DNA of 64,000 nt from Linanthus parryae (lineage: Eukaryota; Streptophyta; Magnoliopsida; Ericales; Polemoniaceae), in contig JALGPY010000004.1 of the NCBI GenBank assembly GCA_023055425.1, positions 61,899,718-61,963,717 on the forward strand. Direction: 5' to 3'. Position numbers and translations under genes: made by a program. This document shows, one piece after another, positions 54,696 through 64,000 of the stretch (position 1 is its first letter; the number at the start of each line of letters is the position of its first letter). The notes below the pieces were generated by a model. It was not told the origin of the DNA and ran no database searches. It was given only the letters and a program-made list of their open reading frames with translations.

Positions 54696-55025
54696 AATTA
54701 GTAATCACACTAATTAAATAAGTATCATCGTACATTGTTTGGTACAATCATGTCTCTCGCTTCTATACCACGAGGAACAAGTTAAGAACACGGACATCAG
54801 CGAAATACACCAGGTTCTAACCAATTAGTGAAAATACCGAACATATCTTGTCCTAAAACATGCCTAAAAACTTATTATATCCATGGCCTTCCCTGAAAAC
54901 CTCGAATCCATCTTTTGAGGATGGGAATCGTTTGACAAATCTCATTAGCACCCTAACTAGCCAAACATAGTCCACCTACCGGAAAGAGCATGACCAAACT
55001 ACACGCACCAGCCATTTGCACAAAC
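54696..55025. other. Spacer and 3' flank of the rhomboid gene
   Basis: No gene of its own is seen. The right part should be the 3' UTR of the rhomboid gene on the minus strand; no strong poly(A) signal stands out. Confidence 0.5.
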
Positions 55026-58000
55026 TCAGAGAAGTCGTCCCTTCCTGATCCGGAGCCATGTTATGGCAGCAACAGCAGCACCCCCCAAATGAGCTGATCC
55101 TGAAATTTGAGTATCCCCCTGAAACAACACAAAGGAGAGTCTGCAATAAGAGGATGCAAGTCTCTCAAAACCAGTTTTAACACCTCTCTTTCATGAGTCG
55201 AAGGTGACAGAAACGGAGAATTCAGCAGTATCAATTAGTGAAAAGGACGGGGCATTCTTGAATGATCAGTTTCAAACAAAGTTCGGATGTGTTATACTTT
55301 TCTCAATTTTGATTTTGTAGTAAAGAGAGGAAGGAGAAGAAAATCGAGACCTACATGACGTTCAACATATGAATTTGAGACATGAATTTGGCGTTCTCTC
55401 TCAAATTCATATGGCTTGATCTCATATATGCCGATTAAAAAATATATCATCACTTTCTAGGATATTAAGTAGCATGTTATGTCATTTAAGTACTATTTTT
55501 CTCCTAATCATATTTCCGAGTGAAATCTAGGTAAGGACTACCAACTGAAGGATATACAAAAGCAAATTAGTTTTTTTTTCCCGATTAGCATATTTTTCCA
55601 CACCAGACAGTGCCCCCAACTGACAGCCAGAGACTAGTCTCGACCAACTACCAACTTATCAAAAGTTCAAAATGGGTTTTTGATTCTCCCAAAAACCATT
55701 GCGCCGATATACAAAAACAAATTAGTTTTTTTTTCCCGATTAGCATATTTTTCCACACCAGACAGTGCCCCCAACTGACAGCCAGAGACTAGTCTCGACC
55801 AACTACCAACTTATCAAAAGTTCAAAATGGGTTTTTGATTCTCCCAAAAACCATTGCGCCGATCTCAGGACCTCATGCGTTAGGGCCAACCATCTACCAG
55901 CTTACCAACCAAATTGGTCCCAATAAAATTTAGCCACTGAAAGCTAGGATAGTTAATCAGTGATGTTCAGAATATCTCAACCGGTTCTATCGTATTTCAG
56001 TTTTCCTCACTGTTCTCCACGTACCATGCATTGAGGTTAGGATCTGATTCAACTTAATTTCCTTTGTCTGCAAATTACGGGTTCCAAATGAAGAGTAAGA
56101 AAAAAGTTGTACCTCTATTATTCTCAGCACATCCTTCCCAACTAGAAAGATCCCCTGGATGACAATTTACCATTTTGTAAGAATTGTCAAACAAGCCTTA
56201 AAAACACCATTGGATTTACAGTTACAGCAGTGAAGCTTACCAGCAAGATAGCTGGAACTGGGATGATAAATTCAACATAAAGAGTAGCTTTCGGGAAGAG
56301 GAAAATATTAAGCAGCATGATCGCATTTACTGCTCCACTAGCTCCCTGAACAATACGATCAAAACATAAGTGAGCTGGGTTTGATCCAATTCAACCAATG
56401 ACTAGCTTCATTGGCCACAAGACGAGAGATCAAACTGAAGTTACTAAGTACCAACATCGCATAAGCTTTCGCATCAGTAGAAAACGTATACTAAAGTGGA
56501 GACCCCCAAATCGAGTTTGGTGTTCCTATTTCAATAAGATGTTGCCTTATAGAATGGACATATCTCTTGCATAATAACCATGCAATATATTCAAATTTGA
56601 GGAGGAAATTCCTACACTAGGGTTGATTTTTGGAGAAGAGGAGGATAACACTTGGGCCGATACTTGGAAATGAGACTTAATGTAGACACTTAATTATTGT
56701 CTATTAATGAGTTCAGGAAACTGCTAGACATGTATGTATAAAAAAACTGGATGATGATTGCTCAACCGAGTTAAGAAGGGAAACCAGTCTCTTCATATAG
56801 GAAGAAGCAAAAGGCAGAATACAGCTTACCAGCCCTGCAATTCTTGAACTGTCTATTCCCATTTGTCTCGACTTCTGTAAATATCAAACAGAAACCAAAA
56901 ATCAGAAACCAAGAAAGTAAAAGATCATTCTAGGCTAATTTCACATAGGAAACTGCATAAACTAGACATGGCAGTTTGACGATCATTTACTCGAGTACAG
57001 AAGATCAACAGAAACGAATGCACTTCAGAGGTAAGTAAATACTTAGAGGGACCTTATTGACATGTCTTATTGGTCACCCTTCGATCTGTCTTTCCATTGT
57101 CTCAATAGTTCTACCTAGTTTTCTAATTATGATAGTATTTTGGTCCACAACTGGGGTTTTGATGATCTTAAATAAATTGATTATTCCAAAAAACATACTA
57201 TATGTCATGTCGCCATGTATCCATCAAGAAATAAGTTTAAAATATTTGGACATCTCATGCAACTATGCAAGGTGGAAATAACTGACATGGACAAAGTTCC
57301 TTATCTTTTTATACTTTTTTTCTTCCCAAAATGTTATCTCTTTATTTGGTATGGACAAAAACCCAGTTGACAAATAAACATGATAGCAGTCTAATTTTTA
57401 ACTGAATAGATGCTAGAATGAAAAGACAATCGCTTGCAAACCTTTTACTTGGACCGACAAAGAATACCATCAAACTATAGCATTGGTGAACTGTATCCAC
57501 AAAGTAGACTCATATTTTAAAATCTTACAAGTGATGAAGATTTACATTACTATTTCAGCAAAATTGAAACAACTATTTCAGCAAAATTGATGAAATTAAT
57601 GGTGAAGTATCATTCCTCAGATTTGTAATTTGTTTTCTTTTTTTCCTTTTTTTTTTCAAAATTTCCTCAGATTTGTTATTAGCTATAACTCATGAGATCC
57701 AACTAGTTGAAAATACAGTATAAATAGGTCCACAAAGTAGAATCATATTTTAAAATCTTACAAGTGATGACGATTTACATTACTATTTCAGCAAAATTGA
57801 AACAACTATTTCAGCAAACTTGATGAAATTAATGGTGAAGTATCATTCCTCAGATTTGTTTTCTTTTTTTCCTTTTTTTTTTCAAAATTTCCTCAGATTT
57901 GTTATTAGCTATAACTCATGAGATCTAACTAGTTGAAAATACAGTATAATAGGTTTGAATTGCTTCCTAATTGTTAGATTAAGCATCCGGAATCGAGATT

Positions 58001-61000
58001 CGAGAGATTCAAATTGATTTTTATCCTGTTTAAGATTCATGCATAAATCAGATCACATTGTGAGACTCCGAGAACTATGGCCAAATCCTCCTCTAAAGCT
58101 GTGTTAAAAGGAAGCCCTTATCAGATATTAACTTAAGATACTTCATACATTTTTCAACCACGAGCAAAAATAAATATAACCTTTCCAAACCCAAAAAAAA
58201 TGTTCTCACATAAATGCAGAATCTGATGGATATAACATCTCCAATACTAGTGGCAAAACACCTTCACTTTATGTACCTGCAATGATGGAGCGAGGAAGGC
58301 ATGGTACACCAAGAAGAATATAGAGCCGGCTATTGCCCCAGCAAAGTACAGCTTCAGAAGAAATTCTGGTCCAAAATTACTTCCAATCTGGAATATACAG
58401 TAAGTGTATCATACAGTGAATATTGATCACTGGAAGTACATTTTTTGGGAAAAAGGAAACACTGCTTACAGTTACTCAAGCATACTGGTAAAACAGCTAT
58501 GGTCATTCTATTAGCTACCTATTCCTTCATAGAAATCCAGTTTGGTTCTTGGTGGAATTGATCAAGCCCATTATAGACTAGGAAATCCAAAACTGGTTCA
58601 CAAAAATATGAGGTTCAAAGTATCCTTCAGGCTTCAACATAATTTTCAAACCAATGTCTTTCAAATAAATAAGATTATTCGATTCGGATTTAGCAACTAT
58701 CGACCAACCAAATTTATTTTCAGTGTTACATCATCTAACCAATTTCAGCTACACAGAGTATGTTTGAAGAGAAAATCATATATTTTTTTTGATGAAACAT
58801 CAACATCACTTAGAAACAAGAATCAAGTACAAAGTCCAAGAAGCAAGGGAACAAGCCCACAACAGCAACAAAGGAAAGAAGCGAAATGTACAACTACAGT
58901 ACGAGGAACAAACACAAGGGAACAAACGCGACAAGAAAACAACACTACAAGGGAAAACCTAAAGACTACAACACTGAGACAGTAAGCATAGAAACTTGTG
59001 TAAAAGATACTTTCACCCCCTCAGGTTTGACACAAAGATACTTTCACCCATTCTAGTCCCTTTCACCCCTTTGTGAACCAAACTTCAAGACACTTGACAC
59101 TGACTAATTGTATCATTCCATACTCTAATAAGGCCAATTTTCCCGAAGACTACTGTCAGTGACGGATCTCCACCTTCAGACTAACGACGTCACAATCAGA
59201 GAGTGTAGATGTCCTGAAATTTGGTACACTAAAGGGGTGAAAGTGTCCTTTCCCTGACTGGAAAGGGTGAGAGTGTGTTTGCATCAAACTTGAGGGGTTG
59301 AAAGTGTTTCAATTCAGTAAATATTGTTGTATATCTCGCTACTCTAATGAAATGATCCAAGAATAATGAAAACTACATAAGCGAGACCAGATAAATTTCC
59401 TATAATTAGATTGGGTAACCTTAAGATCCTTCGCATTTAAGCTGAACAGATGAGAGGTTCAAAAAATGAAAATTACGAGGCTTGGCTTACACTGGTTCCA
59501 AATAAGTATAGTCCGAGCATATTAGAGACAAGGTGCCCGGTACGAATTTGACTGAAGGCAGACGTAATCAAAGTGTGCAACCGTCCACTTTTGAAATTAT
59601 CTACTGAAACCTGCACCACCAATAACAGAAACAACAAATTTGTAAAAATGACGATATCCAGCTCCATACGTAAGAAGTTAAAAAAATTCAAAAGCTTTTA
59701 TTGAATAGCATTACCATAAAACACAATGGCATATACTACTTACTGTAAAATTATTCAACATAAACTGACGATCTGCTATCCGCCACAGCATAAAAATGGC
59801 TACATTAGTTATAATCAAGCCCAAAACCACACTATCAATTGATTGTCGTCGAAGCCATGATCTCCTGCAAAACGGATAATTATACAGAATAAGTCCATTG
59901 ACATTGAACTCATAGTTGATACTAAACATAAACAAGTAAACTTAATAAAATTTAACTTTACTCTTGATGGGTTTGGAACCCTGAAGGAGAAGAACATGAA
60001 CTATGTAGGAAAATCTAAACTGGCACCCAAATCACCACTGGACATTCACTGCCCAACCGTCTTCTTTCCATATCTATTTCTTTACTCCATACATGAAACT
60101 GAACTATGTAAACTACTGAATGTGCGATCATTAGGGTTCTTCCCATATCTATTTTTCTTGCTCCATACATGTAATTTCAGCTATGAGAAGAATTAAAGTT
60201 CAAATCAAATAACCAACATTTTAACCACGTAAATGACTGGATATACTATCATCTCAAGAACCCTGATGAGATCCTTCGTATCTAACCCGTTGCTTGGAAA
60301 TTTAAGGAATTAGAGCATCTTCCGCAATCTCTCAAATCATATATAAGAGGGCAATTTGGTGTTTTCGGCCTCCCACAGCAAATCACCAAATCAGCAAAAA
60401 AATTGTGATTTGGTGTAGGCCTCCCACAGTTGTTGACCAGAAAAACACCAAATCGCCAAATCATATATTTGGTGTAACTTTTGTGAAATGGTGAAGTGAA
60501 TCCCACAATACCCAAAAACCCTATCCTATATCACCAAATCCTATTTATGCCATCAAATTAATCCACACCGAATTCTCAATTAGTGTTTACGGCATGTTAT
60601 TGGTATACTTTTTATATTATCAGAGACAAAAAAATCATATTTTTTCAATTAATTAGTGTTAATTTGTTTTAGGTAACTAACATATAATTATTATTGATAA
60701 ATTATTATTATTACTCATTATTTTGTTTTTTTAAGGAAAACGTTCCTAATTATTATCTAATATCATTAGTACATTTTTAAAAAATTAATAGCATTATATT
60801 AGTTATTTTATAAAGTTAATTGTTGTAAGAAAGTACACTAACTGTCATTAATGAATGACACGTCGATAAATGTAGCAGAACGCTTCAGAAACTATATTAG
60901 TGATTAAAAAATAAATTATAAACAAAAATCGCGAGAAGAACATTGCATTAATAATAAACTTAGATAAATGAAAATAGATCGCACTAGTAACGTGAAAAAA

Positions 61001-62401
61001 GTATAAAATGACAAACTACTTAATAAAATACATAGTTAATAAATAAAAAAGGGTAAACAAGGCAAATGACAAAAACATAATCAAGAACAAAGTAACATAA
61101 TAATGCAATATACAATATTTTCGCGTCACAATCTAGATGAAATCTTAGTTTCCGTAGCTCAAATTAGGATAATTTGATCTGTGGAGCATACATCTGGTCA
61201 TTATTGCTAGGAGATCATGGGACATACATGTCGGCATTGCTTCCTCCATTTTCCCATGCACAAAAGTTTTAAGTTCCGTGCTACACTAGGCATGTTATCG
61301 CGATCAACAAGTGTTTATTTCTTGTAGTGTTATTTAAGTTTTCTTTATTTAAAATTTGTTTTATTATATTATTGTGGTTGTATGAACAATATTTTACTTC
61401 TCCAAAAAAACAATCTTTTACTTCCTCCGTTCCACCTCTCTCTCTTCCTACTTTACTTTTCACTTTTGAGGGTTGACCCTGTGATTTGGATAGCGAAACG
61501 ATGCAAGAATTTGGTAATTTATTTGTGTTGTTGTAGAACTAACTTTGCTCTGCAACACCATTACAAAGTTACCAAATTCTTCCAACGTTTTGCTAACCAA
61601 AACACCGGGTCAAGTGCCGGGTGAATAGTGCACCAGGAAGAGAGAGAGAGAGAGTGGAACAGAGGAAGTACTATTTAATCATTTTGTATTTTAGTGTAAT
61701 TTTTTCAGTGATTTTTTTCCCCGGATAGATGATTTGGTGACAAATTTGATGATATGCTGTTAGAGGCCTAAAACACCCTCCTTAAAATTTGATGAAATGG
61801 TAAGATAATATTATTTATGTAAAAAATGTGAAAACTGTGGAAGGTCAGAACGCCTTTTTTTTCACAAGCAATGGTGAACTAGTGTATGTGAGGATCAATT
61901 GTGGGGGCCAATCTATTTTTCTTCACAACTGTGGAAGATACGCTCTTAAACCGACCCCAAAAATTTGTAGGACTTGAAACCACATGAAAATGTCTGAACT
62001 TTAGGATTTAAAGCGACTTACAAGGTGCCCCGACGACCGTCAAACGATGGAGTGAGGTGGGAGGTTCCTCTGCTGAACTGACCTTTCAGATACCCAACTG
62101 GGCTCTCAAGAAGCCTTTTGACTGTACCCTTCAAAAGGGCTTCTCGAACCACAACTGGGTTGGAGAGAAACCCATGAATCTTTTCGTAAACGCTCTTCTC
62201 GGACGACCATAAATGTGAAAGAGTAGTGAAATTTTGTGGGTTTGTGGTGGAATAGCTGTGGATGCTATTTGGGTTTTGTTTTGAGAAGAGAGAAGGGACA
62301 GTAGTTTTGGAGGTGATTAGAGAATGTAGGCGGGATGGGGTTGTGGAGGGTTGATTTTTCAACAGTTTAGAAGCCAATTTGAGAGACAATAGTCTCTGCA
62401 T
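55026..62401 (-). CDS. RBL12: Mitochondrial rhomboid-like intramembrane protease, eight coding exons, 338 aa
   Basis: Exons on the minus strand: 62401-62022, 59864-59744, 59610-59491, 58387-58277, 56874-56830, 56345-56241, 56154-56113 and 55118-55026; all junctions are GT-AG and the frame is kept. The N terminus (MQRLLSLKLASKLL, then Ser/Thr/Arg-rich to about residue 45) looks like a mitochondrial presequence. Six or more membrane segments follow: one near residues 135-155 with LWRIADRQF after it, GHLVSNMLGLYLFG in exon 3, and the exon 4 helix. The catalytic dyad is S262 in GASGA (exon 6) and H318 in SAHLGGA (exon 8). Length and motifs match Arabidopsis RBL12-type proteins of the inner mitochondrial membrane. 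Rhomboids cleave transmembrane helices of substrate proteins. An in-frame start at 62473 would add 24 residues; 62401 gives the better presequence. Confidence 0.93.
55551..55860. repeat. 155-bp tandem duplication in rhomboid intron 7
   Basis: 55551-55705 and 55706-55860 are near-identical direct copies, both starting GATATACAAAA and ending ACCATTGCGCC. It lies in intron 7 (56112-55119), away from splice sites. Confidence 0.92.
57496..57954. repeat. About 230-bp tandem duplication in rhomboid intron 4
   Basis: 57496-57728 and 57729-57954 are direct copies starting TCCACAAAGTAGA, with an internal T-rich run. They differ by scattered substitutions and a small deletion in copy 2. Located in intron 4 (58276-56875). 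Confidence 0.9.
58783..58985 (-). mobile_element. Possible LINE 3'-end fragment in rhomboid intron 3
   Basis: Read on the minus strand this ends TGTTTCATCAAAAAAAATA, like a LINE 3' end with a short A tail, after a T/G-rich 200-bp stretch. No TSD was found and the assignment is tentative. Confidence 0.3.
59007..59309. mobile_element. About 300-bp TIR element in rhomboid intron 3
   Basis: Left ATACTTTCACCCCCTCAGG and the reverse complement of the right end (ACACTTTCAACCCCTCAAG) are long imperfect inverted repeats (about 60-70 bp each side) containing repeated ACTTTCACCC words. TSD unclear and no coding capacity; a MITE, superfamily not assigned. Confidence 0.65.
60313..61945. mobile_element. 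PIF/Harbinger-like non-autonomous element 2, in rhomboid intron 1
   Basis: Inverted ends GAGCATCTTCCGCA and GAGCGTATCTTCCACA with TTA TSDs (60310-60312 and 61946-61948). The sub-terminal TTTGGTGTA/ACACCAAAT words and an internal block (about 61083-61285) match element 1 at 53487-54692, but it is longer (1633 bp) and more diverged. It accounts for most of the 2.1-kb intron 1 of the rhomboid gene. Confidence 0.75.
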
Positions 62402-62655
62402 TGTGAAGATCCAGTGATTTTGGAACTGGGTTATTGTGTTTTCGAACTGGTTTCTTGTGTACTTGAGTGTCAATCAGTGAGTTGATGCGTTACTTCGTGT
62501 TGGTGTCGATTGATTAGTTACTCCGCATGCACTCTTATTGAATGTCTCCTCCAGTGGGGTAGTTAGACTCCATAAAAACGTGAGTTAGTATCCATGTAGG
62601 GCCCGTTTGGATACGACGTTTTTGTAGTGTTGTTGTGTACTTGTAGGTTGTAACC

Positions 62656-63419
62656 AAAGTTTTAAAAACCGGACCGGCCATCGAACCGGTGAGACACCGG
62701 TTCATGGTCGGACCGGTCGGACCGGCGGTCGGACCGGTTCGCACGTTTAGTTAATAATATGTATTTAATATTTTTTACACAAACATTGTCAAAATAATGG
62801 AAATTTGCAAAAAATATACTTGAATATTTTAATTTGAAGCTTATTTAGTGTTGTTGTAATGTTTTTATAGTAATAGCTATACTTAAACAAATAAACACAC
62901 ACACAAAAATAACTAAATTATAGTCCACAACAATATATTTTGATGAAAAACAACAAACACACAATTACATCCACAAAAATATAAAATGTAAATATAAATA
63001 CTTAATTTCAAATATATGATATGGTATGCAAAATAAGATAACCTACAAAAACAAGTTGCTAATGTTTTAAAAAAAAGAAATGAAATTTGCTAATTACTTA
63101 ATAATGAAATATTAAGTATAATAATTACTCAAGATAGAACACAAGTGGATCGTTGGTGTAGTGGTAAAGTCTCTTGTGTTATAACAACGAGGTACAGGGT
63201 TCGATTCCCTTCCTCGCCGAATTCTTTTTTAATTGAAGAGAGAACCGGCGGTTCTAACACCGACCGGTTCGAGCGGTTCGGCGGTTGAACCGCCGGTTCC
63301 GATGACGTGTCCCGGTTCGGCTGCTTGTGCGATCTAATTACCGGACCGGACCGGTCAAGCCCCGGTTCGCCGGTCCGACCGGTCGAACCGGCCGGTCCGG
63401 TCCGGTTTTTAAAACAATG
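62656..63419. mobile_element. hAT-like non-autonomous TIR element containing a tRNA-like cassette
   Basis: Ends CAAAGTTTTAAAAACCGGAC and CATTGTTTTAAAAACCGGAC are inverted. An 8-bp TSD GTTGTAAC flanks them (62648-62655 and 63420-63427), as expected for hAT. Sub-terminal regions are dense in ACCGG/CCGGT words in both orientations; the middle is AT-rich. It sits inside another GGGCCCGTTTGGATA-type repeat (about 62599-63449). Confidence 0.8.
63148..63220 (+). other. tRNA-like sequence with Pol III A and B box words
   Basis: TTGGTGTAGTGGTAAAG resembles a tRNA D-arm/A box and GGGTTCGATTCCC is a perfect B-box/T-arm core, about 30 bases apart. The acceptor ends do not pair and the anticodon stem is poor, so this is a tRNA-derived relic or SINE-like promoter rather than a working tRNA gene. 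It lies inside the hAT-like element. Confidence 0.6.
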
Positions 63420-63427
63420 GTTGTAAC

Positions 63428-64000
63428 AGTTTGAAATTGAAGTGGCCCTTTTTTTTTTTTTTTTTTTTTTAAGAAATGAAACCTTTATAGATTCAAATTG
63501 CCATGTTACATAGACGGGCTTGAGATTTAGCTAAGTTATGAGCTGAGCTGATCTAACCTCCCCCTTTTTTACGAGAATTTTTTAATGCTCCATTAGAGCA
63601 CCACGTGGCGTTCTACAATCAACTAAAGTGCAACACTTAAACAAACTTTCAGGGATTTACAGACACTAATCGGCTGGCTGTAGATCATAAGGGTGCAACT
63701 TGGGCGGGTTGAACCCGACCAACCCGGGCCCAGCTCAAATTAAAATAGGGCCCGAACACATAACTTTAGTAATTTGGACGGGCTTGAACATATATTATCA
63801 GTCCGAATTGCAATTAGGGTTAGGCTTGGGCACAAATATTAAAAGACGGGCTAACCCGAATTGCCCGATTTGTATGATTACTACCTCTAAATATTATATT
63901 TTGATAAAATTGTGTAGCATATCTACATGAATATGCTATTTTTCATTGATTATTAGGGATGTTTTTAATTATTATTTTGTTTTTGAACTAGTTTATTTGG
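63428..64000. other. Right-end spacer; no gene seen
   Basis: A T run (63451-63470) is followed by AT-rich sequence. Repeated GGGCGGG/AACCCGACC-type words at about 63690-63870 suggest part of another repeat that may continue past the window, but no boundary is visible. Confidence 0.4.

Noticed and set aside
58542..58985. 147-codon plus-strand frame in rhomboid intron 3
   Set aside because: Lies in an intron, has no recognisable domain and partly covers a possible LINE tail; Asn/Thr/Gln-rich low-complexity translation.
63148..63220. Functional tRNA gene
   Set aside because: A and B box words are good, but the acceptor stem does not pair, the anticodon stem is poor and it sits inside a transposon; reported as tRNA-like only.

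Overview
The window is repeat-rich nuclear DNA from a flowering plant, probably a eudicot. The evidence is Copia, Athila and Tat/Ogre-type LTR retrotransposons, an L1-type LINE, PIF/Harbinger-like and hAT-like small DNA elements, and one conserved intron-rich host gene for a mitochondrial rhomboid protease at the right end. The species cannot be named from this sequence.

Layout. About 1-50,700 is a nest of LTR retrotransposons whose order can be read from target-site duplications (TSDs) and rejoined flanks. Copia-B is the substrate: its RNase H tail is at 33,798-34,119, its 3' segment at 49,379-49,889 and its 3' LTR at 49,890-50,700. Copia-A (window start to 33,797) lies against that RNase H tail and is badly decayed. 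Tat-1 (6,570-30,423) sits inside Copia-A. An Athila element (9,566-24,311, minus strand) sits inside Tat-1. A second element of the Tat-1 family, Tat-2 (34,120-49,378), sits in the 3' part of Copia-B; its two 626-bp LTRs look identical, so it is recent. A 5'-truncated LINE follows at 51,017-52,810. Then come two related PIF/Harbinger-like elements, the rhomboid gene (62,401-55,026, minus strand, eight coding exons) and a hAT-like element containing a tRNA-like cassette.

The most notable object is in Tat-2. Besides sense gag-protease and RT/RNase H/aRH/integrase reading frames, it carries a complete antisense gene between integrase and the 3' LTR. This gene has six coding exons and five GT-AG introns of 76-81 bp in compatible phases, giving about 1,298 codons with no internal stop. 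Exon 1 encodes a plant mobile domain (PMD) protein. A TATA-like box, a TGACGTCA palindrome, a telo-box and a probable 5'-UTR intron lie upstream. Tat-1 has lost almost all of gag-pol but keeps both LTRs, primer-binding site, polypurine tract and the same antisense gene, there broken by three in-frame stops and one lost splice acceptor. Because the introns are antisense to the element's genomic RNA, they would survive retrotransposition; this is inference from the architecture.

Other structure includes sixteen short palindromes around an AGGTC-N4-GACCT core in the Athila LTRs and internal region, a 54-bp tandem array in Tat-2, an unidentified 1.27-kb insertion with a 10-bp TSD in Copia-A, and a repeated zinc-binding module ahead of the Tat-2 integrase core.
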